A stretch of DNA of 64,000 bases, from contig NZ_JAFFSX010000022.1 in NCBI RefSeq assembly GCF_017948485.1, positions 141,617 to 205,616 on the forward strand, read 5' to 3'. This document shows, piece by piece, positions 51,689-59,311 of the stretch; position 1 is the stretch's first letter; each line of letters opens with the position of its first letter. Below the pieces are notes generated by a model. It was given only the letters and a program-made list of their open reading frames with translations, searched no databases and was not told the origin of the DNA. The translations under genes were made by a program, and so were the position numbers. Source of the DNA: Streptomyces sp. GESEQ-35. Lineage in GTDB: Bacteria > Actinomycetota > Actinomycetes > Streptomycetales > Streptomycetaceae.

Positions 51689-51920
51689 CGCGGGGCCGGG
51701 CGGGGGTCGCACGAAAAATGATCGATCAAATGAGTCGTTTGGGTCACACAGCACTAGCAGATGGGGAAGTAGAAGGGGCAGGATGAGGAAGTTGGCGGCA
51801 CTCAGTGCCGCCAATAGGCCCAATGGTCGACCCCGAGTGCACTCTCCTGCGCCAAATGGGGGATGGTAGAGACAGTCAGGGCAACCTCGAAGATGAGGCA
51901 CAACGTCGGTGAGGGAAGAC
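51689..51920. promoter_or_regulatory. leader and control region of citrate synthase gene
   Basis: The 230 bp before gltA contain no gene. TGATCGATCA (51719-51729 region) is a perfect palindrome. A perfect 10-bp stem TTGGCGGCAC-TCA-GTGCCGCCAA lies at 51792-51814; it may end the recD2 transcript or bind a regulator of gltA. Confidence 0.55.
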
Positions 51921-53210
51921 GTGAGCGACAACTCTGTAGTACTGCGGTACGGCGACGGCGAGTACACCTACCCGGTGATCGACAGCACCGTCGGTGACAA
52001 GGGCTTCGACATCGGCAAGCTCCGCGCCCAGACCGGTCTGGTGACGCTGGACAGCGGTTACGGCAACACCGCCGCGTACAAATCCGCCATTACCTACCTG
52101 GACGGCGAATCGGGCATCCTGCGGTACCGCGGCTACCCGATCGAGCAGCTGGCCGAGCGCTCCACTTTCCTGGAGGTCGCCTACCTGCTGATCAACGGCG
52201 AGCTGCCGACCGTTGACGAGCTCACCACGTTCAAGAACGACATCACGCAGCACACCCTGCTGCACGAGGACGTCAAGAACTTCTACAAGGGCTTCCCGCG
52301 CGACGCCCACCCGATGGCGATGCTGTCGTCGGTCGTCTCGGCGCTGTCCACCTTCTACCAGGACAGCCACAACCCGTTCGACGAGAAGCAGCGCAACCTC
52401 TCCACCATCCGTCTGCTCGCCAAGCTCCCGACGATCGCGGCGTACGCGTACAAGAAGTCGATCGGCCACCCGTTCGTCTACCCGCGCAACGACCTCGGCT
52501 ACGTCGAGAACTTCCTCCGCATGACCTTCTCGGTCCCGGCGCAGGAGTACGACCTCGACCCGGTCGTCGTGGCCGCCCTCGACAAGCTGCTGATTCTGCA
52601 CGCGGACCACGAGCAGAACTGTTCTACCTCCACGGTGCGTCTGGTCGGCTCCTCGCAGGCGAACATGTTCGCCTCGATCTCGGCCGGTATCTCCGCGCTC
52701 TGGGGCCCGCTGCACGGCGGCGCCAACCAGTCGGTGCTGGAGATGCTGGAGGGCATCCAGGCCAACGGCGGCGATGTCGACTCCTTCATCCGCAAGGTGA
52801 AGAACAAGGAGGACGGCGTCCGCCTGATGGGCTTCGGCCACCGGGTGTACAAGTCCTTCGACCCGCGCGCGAAGATCATCAAGGCTGCCGCGCACGACGT
52901 CCTGTCCGCCCTCGGCAAGTCCGACGAGCTGCTGGACATCGCGCTGAAGCTGGAGGAGCACGCGCTCTCCGACGACTACTTCGTCTCGCGCAACCTCTAC
53001 CCGAACGTCGACTTCTACACCGGCCTGATCTACCGCGCCATGGGCTTCCCGACCGAGATGTTCACGGTCCTCTTCGCCCTCGGCCGCCTCCCGGGCTGGA
53101 TCGCCCAGTGGCACGAGATGATCAAGGAGCCGGGCTCCCGCATCGGCCGCCCGCGCCAGATCTACACGGGCGTTGTCGAGCGGGACTTCGTTCCGGTCGA
53201 GGCGCGCTGA
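51921..53210 (+). CDS. gltA: citrate synthase
   Basis: A 429-residue type II (hexameric-type) citrate synthase, first step of the citrate cycle. The N-terminal beta domain (VVLRYGDGEYTYPVIDSTVG) precedes the catalytic His in LHADHEQNCSTSTVR and WGPLHGGANQSVLEML, the second His in MGFGHRVYKSFDPRA and the catalytic Asp/Arg region near the C-terminus. The GTG at 51921 (VSDNSV) follows GGAAGAC and gives the usual Streptomyces length. Its last 14 codons and stop occur again 141 bp further on. Confidence 0.95.
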   Translation: MSDNSVVLRYGDGEYTYPVIDSTVGDKGFDIGKLRAQTGLVTLDSGYGNTAAYKSAITYLDGESGILRYRGYPIEQLAERSTFLEVAYLLINGELPTVDELTTFKNDITQHTLLHEDVKNFYKGFPRDAHPMAMLSSVVSALSTFYQDSHNPFDEKQRNLSTIRLLAKLPTIAAYAYKKSIGHPFVYPRNDLGYVENFLRMTFSVPAQEYDLDPVVVAALDKLLILHADHEQNCSTSTVRLVGSSQANMFASISAGISALWGPLHGGANQSVLEMLEGIQANGGDVDSFIRKVKNKEDGVRLMGFGHRVYKSFDPRAKIIKAAAHDVLSALGKSDELLDIALKLEEHALSDDYFVSRNLYPNVDFYTGLIYRAMGFPTEMFTVLFALGRLPGWIAQWHEMIKEPGSRIGRPRQIYTGVVERDFVPVEAR

Positions 53211-53216
53211 CACCCG

Positions 53217-53254
53217 CCGGTGAGGGGCGCCGATCCACTGGCGCCCGTCACCGG
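53217..53254 (+). terminator. terminator of citrate synthase gene
   Basis: A 15-bp stem with one mismatch (CCGGTGAGGGGCGCC against GGCGCCCGTCACCGG) and an 8-base loop begins 6 bp after the stop codon. Confidence 0.8.
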
Positions 53255-53306
53255 GGCCGGGCCCTGCGGCCGGGGGTCCGGGGGGTGTCCCCCGGGTCAG
53301 CACTGC

Positions 53307-53351
53307 CACGGGCGTCGTGGAGCGGGACTTCGTTCCGGTCGAGGCACGCTG
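53307..53351 (+). pseudogene. duplicate remnant of the citrate synthase 3' end
   Basis: These 45 bases match 53166-53210 at 42 positions. All three differences are third-codon, silent changes (GTT/GTC, GTC/GTG, GCG/GCA), so it still encodes TGVVERDFVPVEAR and a stop. It has no start or upstream coding sequence and is a relic or duplication product. Confidence 0.85.
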
Positions 53352-53394
53352 ATCGCGTAGACGCCGGGCCTGGCGCGACGGTCGTCAGGCCCCG

Positions 53395-53467
53395 AGGGAA
53401 AAAAGACAAAAAAGAGGAAGGCGCCCTGCGCCGGTCCCCCCACGGGCCGACGATCAGGGCGCCTTCC
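53395..53467 (-). terminator. minus-strand intrinsic terminator with U-tract
   Basis: GGAAGGCGCCCTG and CAGGGCGCCTTCC form a perfect 13-bp stem with a 26-base loop. On the minus strand it is followed at once by TTCCTCTTTTTTGTCTTTTTT-like sequence (split here as TTCCTCTTTTTT then GTCTTTTTT). Such U-tracts are rare in Streptomyces. No protein gene ends just before it on that strand; copA ends 490 bp upstream. Confidence 0.75.
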
Positions 53468-53956
53468 CATGTCCCGGTGCGGATTCCCCCCACGGGATCC
53501 GGCCGGGCGTCTGTGAGAGACCAGCGCCTGAATCGCTGTCGAGCAAACTGCCGAGGCAGCCTTTGAGCAAAACGAGCGGAACTCGTCGTACTCCTGGGGT
53601 GTGCGGTCTGCCGGGACAGCGCACGATCGGGAGGGCCGCTCAAAGCTCCCCGTAGCACGTGCCCCGGCAACGCAGCTCTGAGGAAGTCCCCCAAGACATC
53701 CCCAGACGTCAGTCGGCGCCCCCCAAGACGCTTTCTGACATCGTCAACTTAGACCTTCGAACCCCTTCGATGGTTACCTTCGCATCACTGTGATCTGCGT
53801 CTCTTGCATATGTCCTTTAGATACGCAAGAGCCCCGATACGGTGATCGGAGCTCAAGCGTAAGGATGATGCGCGAGCCTTGTGAAGAGCTTATGTGAGGC
53901 TTGCGTCGGACTCTAGAGGCCTTCTCACCTCTACTTCCGTGTAACTGGCGGTAACT

Positions 53957-56185
53957 TCAGCGGAATGTGCGCAGGCGGAGGCTGTTCGTCACCACGAACA
54001 CGGACGAGAAGGCCATCGCCGCCCCCGCGATCATCGGGTTCAGCAGCCCGGCGGCGGCCAGCGGCAGCGCGGCCACGTTGTATCCGAACGCCCATACAAG
54101 GTTTCCCTTGATCGTGGACAGCGTCCTCCGGGACAGCCGGATCGCGTCCGCGGCAACCCGCAGATCCCCGCGTACGAGGGTCAGATCGCTCGCCTCGATC
54201 GCCGCGTCCGTCCCCGTACCCATCGCCAGCCCGAGATCGGCGGTGGCGAGCGCGGCCGCGTCGTTGACGCCGTCACCGACCATGGCGACCGTCCGCCCCT
54301 CGCGCTGTAGCCGCCGTACGACGTCGACCTTGTCCTCGGGCAGCACCTCGGCGATCACCTCCGCGATCCCGACGGCCCGCGCGACCGTCGAGGCCACCGC
54401 CCGGTTGTCCCCGGTCAGCAGCACCGGCGTGAGTCCGAGGGCGCGCAGTTCGCGCACCGCCTCGGCGCTGGTCTCCTTGACCGCGTCCGCGACGGCGACG
54501 ACACCGCGTGCCGCTCCGTCCCAGCCGACGACGACGGCCGTACGACCGCTGCTCTCGACCTCGCCCTTCGCCCGGGTCAACTCCTCGGGCAGCGTCTCGT
54601 AGAGGCGCCCCACGGCCACCTCGCGGCCCTCCACGCGCCCGCGTGCTCCGCGCCCCGGCACGTTCTCGAACCGCTCGGCCGGTGGCAGCGTCCCGACGCG
54701 CTCCTCGGCGCCCACGGCCACCGCCCGGGCGACGGGATGCTCGGAAGCGTGCTCCAGGGCGCCGGCAAGGCGCAGCAGCTCCGTCTCGTCGGTGCCTTCG
54801 GCGACGTACACCTTCTGAAGGGTCATACGGCCGGTGGTGACCGTTCCGGTCTTGTCCAGGACGACGGTGTCGACGCGGCGCGTGGACTCCAGGACCTCGG
54901 GGCCCTTGATGAGGATGCCGAGTTGCGCGCCGCGGCCGGTGCCGACCATCAGGGCGGTCGGAGTGGCCAGGCCCAGCGCGCACGGACAGGCGATGATCAG
55001 GACCGCGACGGCCGCGGTGAACGCGGCGACGGCGTCACCGGTGAGGCCGAGCCAGGCGCCGAACGTGGCGACCGCGATGAGGATGACGGCCGGCACGAAG
55101 ACCCCGGAGATCCGGTCGGCGAGCCGCTGCACCTCGGCCTTGCCGTTCTGCGCGTCCTCCACCAGCTTCGCCATCCGGGCGAGTTGGGTGTCGGCGCCGA
55201 CCCGCACGGCCTCGACGACCAGCCGGCCACCCGCGTTGATCGTGGCGCCGGTGACCGTGTCCCCGACCGTCACGTCCACCGGCACGGACTCGCCGGTCAG
55301 CATGGAGGCGTCGACGGCGGAGGAACCCTCCACGACCGTCCCGTCCGTGGCGACCTTCTCGCAGGGCCGTACGACGAACCGGTCGCCGACCGCCAGCCGG
55401 GCCACCGGAATCCGCACCTCACGCCCGTCCCGCACGACGGCGACGTCCTTCGCGCCCAGCTCCATGAGTGCCCGCAGGGCCGCCCCCGCGCTGCGCTTGG
55501 AGCGGGCCTCCAGATAGCGGCCCAGCAGGATGAACGCGACGACGCCGGACGCCACTTCGAGGTAGATGGTCGATGCGCCGTCCATGCCGCCCACGGTCAG
55601 CCGGAAGCTCTCCCGCATGCCCGGCATGCCCGCGTCACCGAAGAACAGCGCCCACAGGGACCAGCCGAACGCGGCCAGCGTGCCGAGGGAGACCAGCGTG
55701 TCCATGGTGGCCGCGCCGTGTCGGAGATTCGTCCAGGCGGCCTTGTGGAAAGGCCATCCGCCCCAGATGACGGCGGGCGCGGCGAGGGTCAGCGCGAGCC
55801 ACTGCCAGTTGTCGAACTGGAGGGGCGGGACCATCGACAGCACGATGACCGGGATCGCGAGGAGCGCGGAGACGGTGAAGCGGTGCCGGTAGGACGTGAG
55901 TTCGGGGTCCTCGGGCGCCGGCTCCGCGCTGACGGGCGCGGGTTCCTCGGCCGTGTAGCCGGTCTTGACGACCGTGGCGATCAGGTCCGCGACCTCGGTG
56001 TCCGCGGGGTACGTGACCTTTGCCTTCTCCGTCGCGTAGTTCACCGTGGCCGTCACGCCGGCCATGCGGTTGAGCTTCTTCTCCACGCGGGCCGCGCAGG
56101 AGGCGCAGGTCATCCCGCCGATGAGCAGCTCGACCTCGGAGGTCGCGGCTATCGGTGCCGGAGCGGTGGTGGCGGTGCCGGTCAT
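53957..56185 (-). CDS. copA: copper-translocating P1B-type ATPase CopA
   Basis: A 742-residue copper exporter. The N-terminal heavy-metal domain has GGMTCASCAARVEKKL; then come the TGES phosphatase motif (SMLTGESVPVD), the metal-transport motif ACPCALGLATPTALM, the phosphorylation motif VVLDKTGTVTTG, the HP motif SEHPVARAV and GDGVNDAAAL. Eight membrane segments fit. It pumps Cu(I) out of the cytoplasm. The ATG at 56185 starts 25 bp after copZ; the frame is open to a TTG inside copZ but that start is unlikely. Confidence 0.93.
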   Translation of the reverse strand: MTGTATTAPAPIAATSEVELLIGGMTCASCAARVEKKLNRMAGVTATVNYATEKAKVTYPADTEVADLIATVVKTGYTAEEPAPVSAEPAPEDPELTSYRHRFTVSALLAIPVIVLSMVPPLQFDNWQWLALTLAAPAVIWGGWPFHKAAWTNLRHGAATMDTLVSLGTLAAFGWSLWALFFGDAGMPGMRESFRLTVGGMDGASTIYLEVASGVVAFILLGRYLEARSKRSAGAALRALMELGAKDVAVVRDGREVRIPVARLAVGDRFVVRPCEKVATDGTVVEGSSAVDASMLTGESVPVDVTVGDTVTGATINAGGRLVVEAVRVGADTQLARMAKLVEDAQNGKAEVQRLADRISGVFVPAVILIAVATFGAWLGLTGDAVAAFTAAVAVLIIACPCALGLATPTALMVGTGRGAQLGILIKGPEVLESTRRVDTVVLDKTGTVTTGRMTLQKVYVAEGTDETELLRLAGALEHASEHPVARAVAVGAEERVGTLPPAERFENVPGRGARGRVEGREVAVGRLYETLPEELTRAKGEVESSGRTAVVVGWDGAARGVVAVADAVKETSAEAVRELRALGLTPVLLTGDNRAVASTVARAVGIAEVIAEVLPEDKVDVVRRLQREGRTVAMVGDGVNDAAALATADLGLAMGTGTDAAIEASDLTLVRGDLRVAADAIRLSRRTLSTIKGNLVWAFGYNVAALPLAAAGLLNPMIAGAAMAFSSVFVVTNSLRLRTFR

Positions 56186-56210
56186 GCGCTCAGGGGCTCT
56201 CGGGGTGCTC

Positions 56211-56426
56211 TCAGACCGTGCCGACGAGTTCAAAACCGGCCTCGTCGACGGCGGCGCGCACGGCCGTCTCGTCCAGCGCGGCCTCGGAGATGACGGTGAC
56301 CTCGCCGGTCGACGCGACGGCCTTCACCGAGCTGACGCCGGGGAGTTCGGAGATCTCGCCGGAGACGGCGCCCTCGCAGTGCCCGCAGCTCATCCCGCTG
56401 ACCTTGTACGTGGCGCTGATGCTCAT
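56211..56426 (-). CDS. copZ: copper chaperone CopZ
   Basis: A 71-residue single heavy-metal-associated domain. The Cu(I)-binding motif GMSCGHCEGAV is near residue 11. It hands copper to CopA, encoded immediately downstream. The ATG at 56426 has GAGGAG-like bases upstream (CGAGGAGTAACGAC). The gene is first in the copZ-copA operon and has a CsoR-type operator ~70 bp upstream. Confidence 0.94.
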   Translation of the reverse strand: MSISATYKVSGMSCGHCEGAVSGEISELPGVSSVKAVASTGEVTVISEAALDETAVRAAVDEAGFELVGTV

Positions 56427-56494
56427 GTCGTTACTCCTCGTGGAGGCATGTGGGGCCTACGGGGCCCACGGGGGAGCCCCGTGCTTACAGACTA

Positions 56495-56509
56495 TACCCC
56501 TAGGGGGTA
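56495..56509. promoter_or_regulatory. CsoR-type copper operator
   Basis: TACCCCTAGGGGGTA is a nearly perfect C-tract/G-tract palindrome, flanked by TA and C. It matches the operator style of the copper sensor CsoR in Streptomyces and lies at the promoter of copZ-copA. Copper would release CsoR and induce the operon. No csoR gene is in this window. Confidence 0.78.
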
Positions 56510-56539
56510 CCTTCTCCAAAAGGGGCGCCGTCTTCGCCG

Positions 56540-56615
56540 TAAGGGGCGCGGGGAGCTGCGCGACCAGCCACGATGGTGCCGCAGACGCATACCGGCACAT
56601 CGCGGCACCCACCTC
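56540..56615 (+). repeat. dispersed Streptomyces palindromic repeat (copy C)
   Basis: GGGGCGCGGGGAGCTGCGCG, CCAGCCACGATGGTGCCGCA and GGCACATCGCGGCAC match copy A over about 75 bases, including the far GTGCCG arm. It sits between copZ and the alcohol dehydrogenase gene. Confidence 0.8.
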
Positions 56616-56630
56616 GGAGGCTAAGACAAC

Positions 56631-57674
56631 ATGCGCGCAGTGATGTTCGAGCAGTACGGCGAGCCGGCCGAGGTAAAGGAGACGCCGGACCCAACCCCCG
56701 CACCCCACGGAGTGGTCGTACGGGTCGAAGCGACCGGCCTCTGCCGCAGCGACTGGCACGGCTGGCAGGGCCACGACCCGGACATCACGCTGCCGCATGT
56801 ACCGGGCCATGAACTCGCCGGCGTGGTCGAGGCGGTGGGCGACCGGGTGACCGCCTGGCACCCCGGCGACCGGGTCACCGTCCCGTTCGTCTGCGCCTGC
56901 GGCACCTGCGCGTCCTGCGCGGCCGGCGACCAGCAGGTGTGCGAGCGCCAGACCCAGCCCGGCTTCACCCACTGGGGCTCCTTCGCCCAGTTCGTGGCGC
57001 TGGACCACGCCGACGTCAACCTCGTCGCCGTACCGGACGGCATGTCGTTCGGGACGGCGGCCTCGCTGGGCTGCCGGTTCGCGACGGCGTTCCGGGCGGT
57101 GGTGCAGCAGGGCCGGGTGGCGGCGGGGGAGTGGGTCGCGGTGCATGGCTGCGGGGGCGTGGGTCTGTCGGCGGTGATGATCGCGGCCGCATCGGGGGCA
57201 CGGGTGATCGCTGTCGACGTGTCCGCCCAAGCCCTGGGCCTGGCAAGGAAGTTCGGGGCGGCGGAGTGCGTGGACGGGACGCGGACGCCGGACACGGCAG
57301 CGGCGATCCGCGAGCTGACGGGCGGCGGCGCCCACCTCTCCCTGGACGCCCTCGGCGCCCCCGCGACCTGCGCCGCCTCGGTGAACGGCCTGCGCCGCCG
57401 TGGCCGTCACATCCAGGTCGGCCTGCTGCCCTCGCCCACCGGTACCACCCCCGTCCCGATGGCCCGCGCGATCGCCCTGGAACTCGAACTCCTCGGCAGC
57501 CACGGCATGGCCGCCCACACCTACCCTCCGATGCTGGAACTGGTCCGGACCGGCGCCCTGCGCCCCGACCTCCTCGTCACCTCCACCATCACCCTGGACG
57601 CGACGCCCGCCACCCTCGCCGCGATGGGCACGGCACCGGGAGCGGGCGTCACGGTCATCGCGCCGTGGGCCTGA
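56631..57674 (+). CDS. zinc-dependent alcohol dehydrogenase family protein
   Basis: A 347-residue medium-chain dehydrogenase. The catalytic zinc ligands are in ATGLCRSDWHGW and PGHELAGVV; the structural zinc set is CACGTCASCAAGDQQVC. The Rossmann motif is HGCGGVGLSAVMIAAA (GxGxxG) with Asp after strand 2 (VIAVDVSAQ), which favours NAD. It acts on an unknown alcohol or aldehyde in the cytoplasm. The ATG at 56631 has GGAGG 10 bases upstream. It stands alone. Confidence 0.88.
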   Translation: MRAVMFEQYGEPAEVKETPDPTPAPHGVVVRVEATGLCRSDWHGWQGHDPDITLPHVPGHELAGVVEAVGDRVTAWHPGDRVTVPFVCACGTCASCAAGDQQVCERQTQPGFTHWGSFAQFVALDHADVNLVAVPDGMSFGTAASLGCRFATAFRAVVQQGRVAAGEWVAVHGCGGVGLSAVMIAAASGARVIAVDVSAQALGLARKFGAAECVDGTRTPDTAAAIRELTGGGAHLSLDALGAPATCAASVNGLRRRGRHIQVGLLPSPTGTTPVPMARAIALELELLGSHGMAAHTYPPMLELVRTGALRPDLLVTSTITLDATPATLAAMGTAPGAGVTVIAPWA

Positions 57675-57686
57675 CAGCGCCGGCGT

Positions 57687-57887
57687 TCAGTCCTCTCTAC
57701 GGGCGCGGTTGCCCGGGCGGGAGGCGACCCACGCCCGGACGGTGTCCGCGTACCAGTAGGGCTTGCCGCCCTCCACGTGATCGGGTGGCGGCAGCAGCCC
57801 GTGCTTGCGGTAGGACCGCACGGTGTCCGGCTGCACCCGGATGTGCGCCGCGATCTCCTTGTAGGACCAGAGCCTTCGGTCGGTCAT
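57687..57887 (-). CDS. small helix-turn-helix protein, BldC/excisionase-like
   Basis: A 66-residue winged-helix protein of the MerR/excisionase superfamily: WSYKEIAAHIRVQPDTVRSY, then RKHGLLPPPDHVEGGKPYW. It has no effector domain. The ATG at 57887 is chosen because GGGAGG lies 8 bases upstream; the GTG at 57896 touches that site. Size and fold resemble BldC-type regulators and phage excisionases. No integrase or phage gene is nearby, so a chromosomal regulator is more likely. Three TGTGAC direct repeats lie in its upstream region. Confidence 0.8.
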   Translation of the reverse strand: MTDRRLWSYKEIAAHIRVQPDTVRSYRKHGLLPPPDHVEGGKPYWYADTVRAWVASRPGNRARRED

Positions 57888-58234
57888 GAGGTGCACCTCC
57901 CTGCGCGCACCGCGGCGGCGACCGGGGACGGCCGTCGGGGGTACCGGGCGCTGCGCTGGCGATCACAAAGCCTGTGTCCGGTGAACGACGCAGCGTGAGC
58001 GCAGGACAGGGCCTGTGCACCGGGTGTGACGGAAGACCGGCGTACACGCGACATGTGTGACACGAGGGGGGCGTTTGTGACACAAGCGCAGCAAAGGCGT
58101 ACGCCGGATTCAGGCGCGCCGCATTGACAACAAGCCCATCTTGCAACGCCCCTAGGGGCGCGGGGAACTGCGCGACAAGCCCCCCACGACCCGCACTCGC
58201 CCCACAACAGAACCCGGCAGACCAGTAGGCGCCC
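57888..58234. other. 347-bp upstream region of the small regulator, with direct repeats
   Basis: No gene is supported. TGTGAC occurs in the same direction at 58025, 58056 and 58076; the last two extend to TGTGACAC and are 20 bp apart. A dispersed repeat copy fills 58145-58200. Confidence 0.55.
58145..58200 (+). repeat. dispersed Streptomyces palindromic repeat (copy D)
   Basis: CGCCCCTAGGGGCG hairpin followed by CGGGGAACTGCGCGACAAGC and CCCCCACGACCCGCA. It is a shorter, diverged form of the repeat at 1482, 26341 and 56540. Confidence 0.75.
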
Positions 58235-59152
58235 TTACGCCCCGCACGACCTCAGAAACGCCCGGGTCCGCTGAGCAATAGGCAACGGCGTGTCCGGCTC
58301 ACACGGATACATGTCCTGCTCGACGATCGCGAACAGATCGACATCCAGCTTCTGCGCAGCATCCAGCACCGGCCCCAGCGCGGGCACTCCGGCCGGCGGC
58401 TCGCACATCACGCCCCGCGCAACCGCCGGCCCGAACGGAATCTCCCGCGCCCGCACATCCGCGAGGATCTCGGGGTCCACCTGCTTGAGGTGCAGATACC
58501 CGATCCGCTCCCCGTACGTCTCGATGAGCTTGACGCTGTCCCCACCGCAGTACGCGTAGTGCCCGGTGTCCAGGCACAGCGAGACCAGGTCGGAGTCCGT
58601 CCCGTCCAGGAACCGGACGACGTTCTCCTCGCTGTCGATGTGGGTGTCGGCGTGCGGGTGGACGACGATCTTCAGGCCGTACTCCTCCCGCACCCGGCTC
58701 CCCAGCCGCTCGGTCAGCGAGCTGAGGTTCCGCCACTGCTCGGCCGTCAGCGAACTCGGCTCCAGCACCTCACCGGTCTTGTCGTCCCGCCAGAAGGACG
58801 GGATGACGACCAGGTGCTTCGCGCCCATCGCCTGCGCGAGCACCGCGTTGTCCGCGACATGCGCCCACGTCTTCTCCCACACGGCCTCGCCGTGATGCAG
58901 CCCGGTGAAGACCGTCCCGGCCGACACCTTGAGGCCACGCTTCGTGGTCTCCTCGGCGAGCACGTCGGGGTCGGTCGGCAGATAGCCGTACGGGCCGAGT
59001 TCGATCCACTCGTAGCCGGACTGCGCGACCTCGTCCAGGAAGCGCCGCCAGGGAACCTGCTGGGGGTCGTCGGGGAACCACACACCCCAGGAGTCGGGCG
59101 CCGAGCCGATCCGGATGCGGGACAGTGAGGGCTGAGGTGACAACGACGTCAT
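58235..59152 (-). CDS. inosose dehydratase-like TIM-barrel protein (IolE-like)
   Basis: A 305-residue xylose isomerase-like barrel. GSAPDSWGVWFPDDPQQVPW and IELGPYGYLPTDP are typical of IolE/inosose dehydratase-like members; metal ligands fall in VVHPHADTHIDSEENV, CLDTGHYAYCGGD and HLKQVDPEI. In inositol breakdown IolE dehydrates 2-keto-myo-inositol. The ATG at 59152 has GGAGG 9 bases upstream. It diverges from iolC, so the shared region probably holds the regulator site. It could also be another isomerase of the pathway. Confidence 0.78.
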   Translation of the reverse strand: MTSLSPQPSLSRIRIGSAPDSWGVWFPDDPQQVPWRRFLDEVAQSGYEWIELGPYGYLPTDPDVLAEETTKRGLKVSAGTVFTGLHHGEAVWEKTWAHVADNAVLAQAMGAKHLVVIPSFWRDDKTGEVLEPSSLTAEQWRNLSSLTERLGSRVREEYGLKIVVHPHADTHIDSEENVVRFLDGTDSDLVSLCLDTGHYAYCGGDSVKLIETYGERIGYLHLKQVDPEILADVRAREIPFGPAVARGVMCEPPAGVPALGPVLDAAQKLDVDLFAIVEQDMYPCEPDTPLPIAQRTRAFLRSCGA

Positions 59153-59201
59153 GGCGGCCAGCCTCCGTGCGCACAGCAGGCGTGTCAAGGTCTGGTCCGA
59201 A

Positions 59202-59246
59202 TGTCTGGACAAAACATTGACAGGGCTCGGCGCGCGGGGCTAGAAA
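59202..59246 (+). promoter_or_regulatory. iolC promoter and candidate GntR-type operator
   Basis: TTGACA (59217) and TAGAAA (59241) with an 18-bp spacer form a good promoter for iolC. The palindrome TGTCTGGACA (59202-59211) lies just upstream, and AATGT...ACATT brackets it. A GntR-type regulator could act there on both directions; none is encoded in the window. Confidence 0.6.
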
Positions 59247-59311
59247 GCCGGAGAGAGCCGATACGACCGTGCGAGCCGAGACGACGGTGAGCCGGGCATG
59301 AAGGGAACGCG

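Larger units (their letters stand above)
53211..53956. other. 746-bp region between gltA and copA without a protein gene
   Basis: It contains the gltA terminator, a second copy of the gltA 3' end (53307-53351), a minus-strand hairpin with U-tract (53395-53467), and a less GC-rich half (53700-53956). There, CTCTTGC-N17-GCAAGAG at 53801-53831 could end the copA transcript. Open frames crossing it show no family features. Confidence 0.6.

Noticed and set aside
52213..52524. Ser/Thr/Arg-rich frames inside gltA and other genes
   Set aside because: They are shifted frames of real genes, with the Arg/Ser/Pro-rich composition typical of shadows in high-GC DNA.
53248..53694. Minus-strand open frame of 148 codons between gltA and copA
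   Set aside because: It crosses the U-tract terminator, has no family features, and its codon pattern is not distinctive. An RNA is more plausible than a protein.
57687..57887. Prophage excisionase and attachment site
   Set aside because: No integrase, phage gene, tRNA or att-like repeat is nearby.
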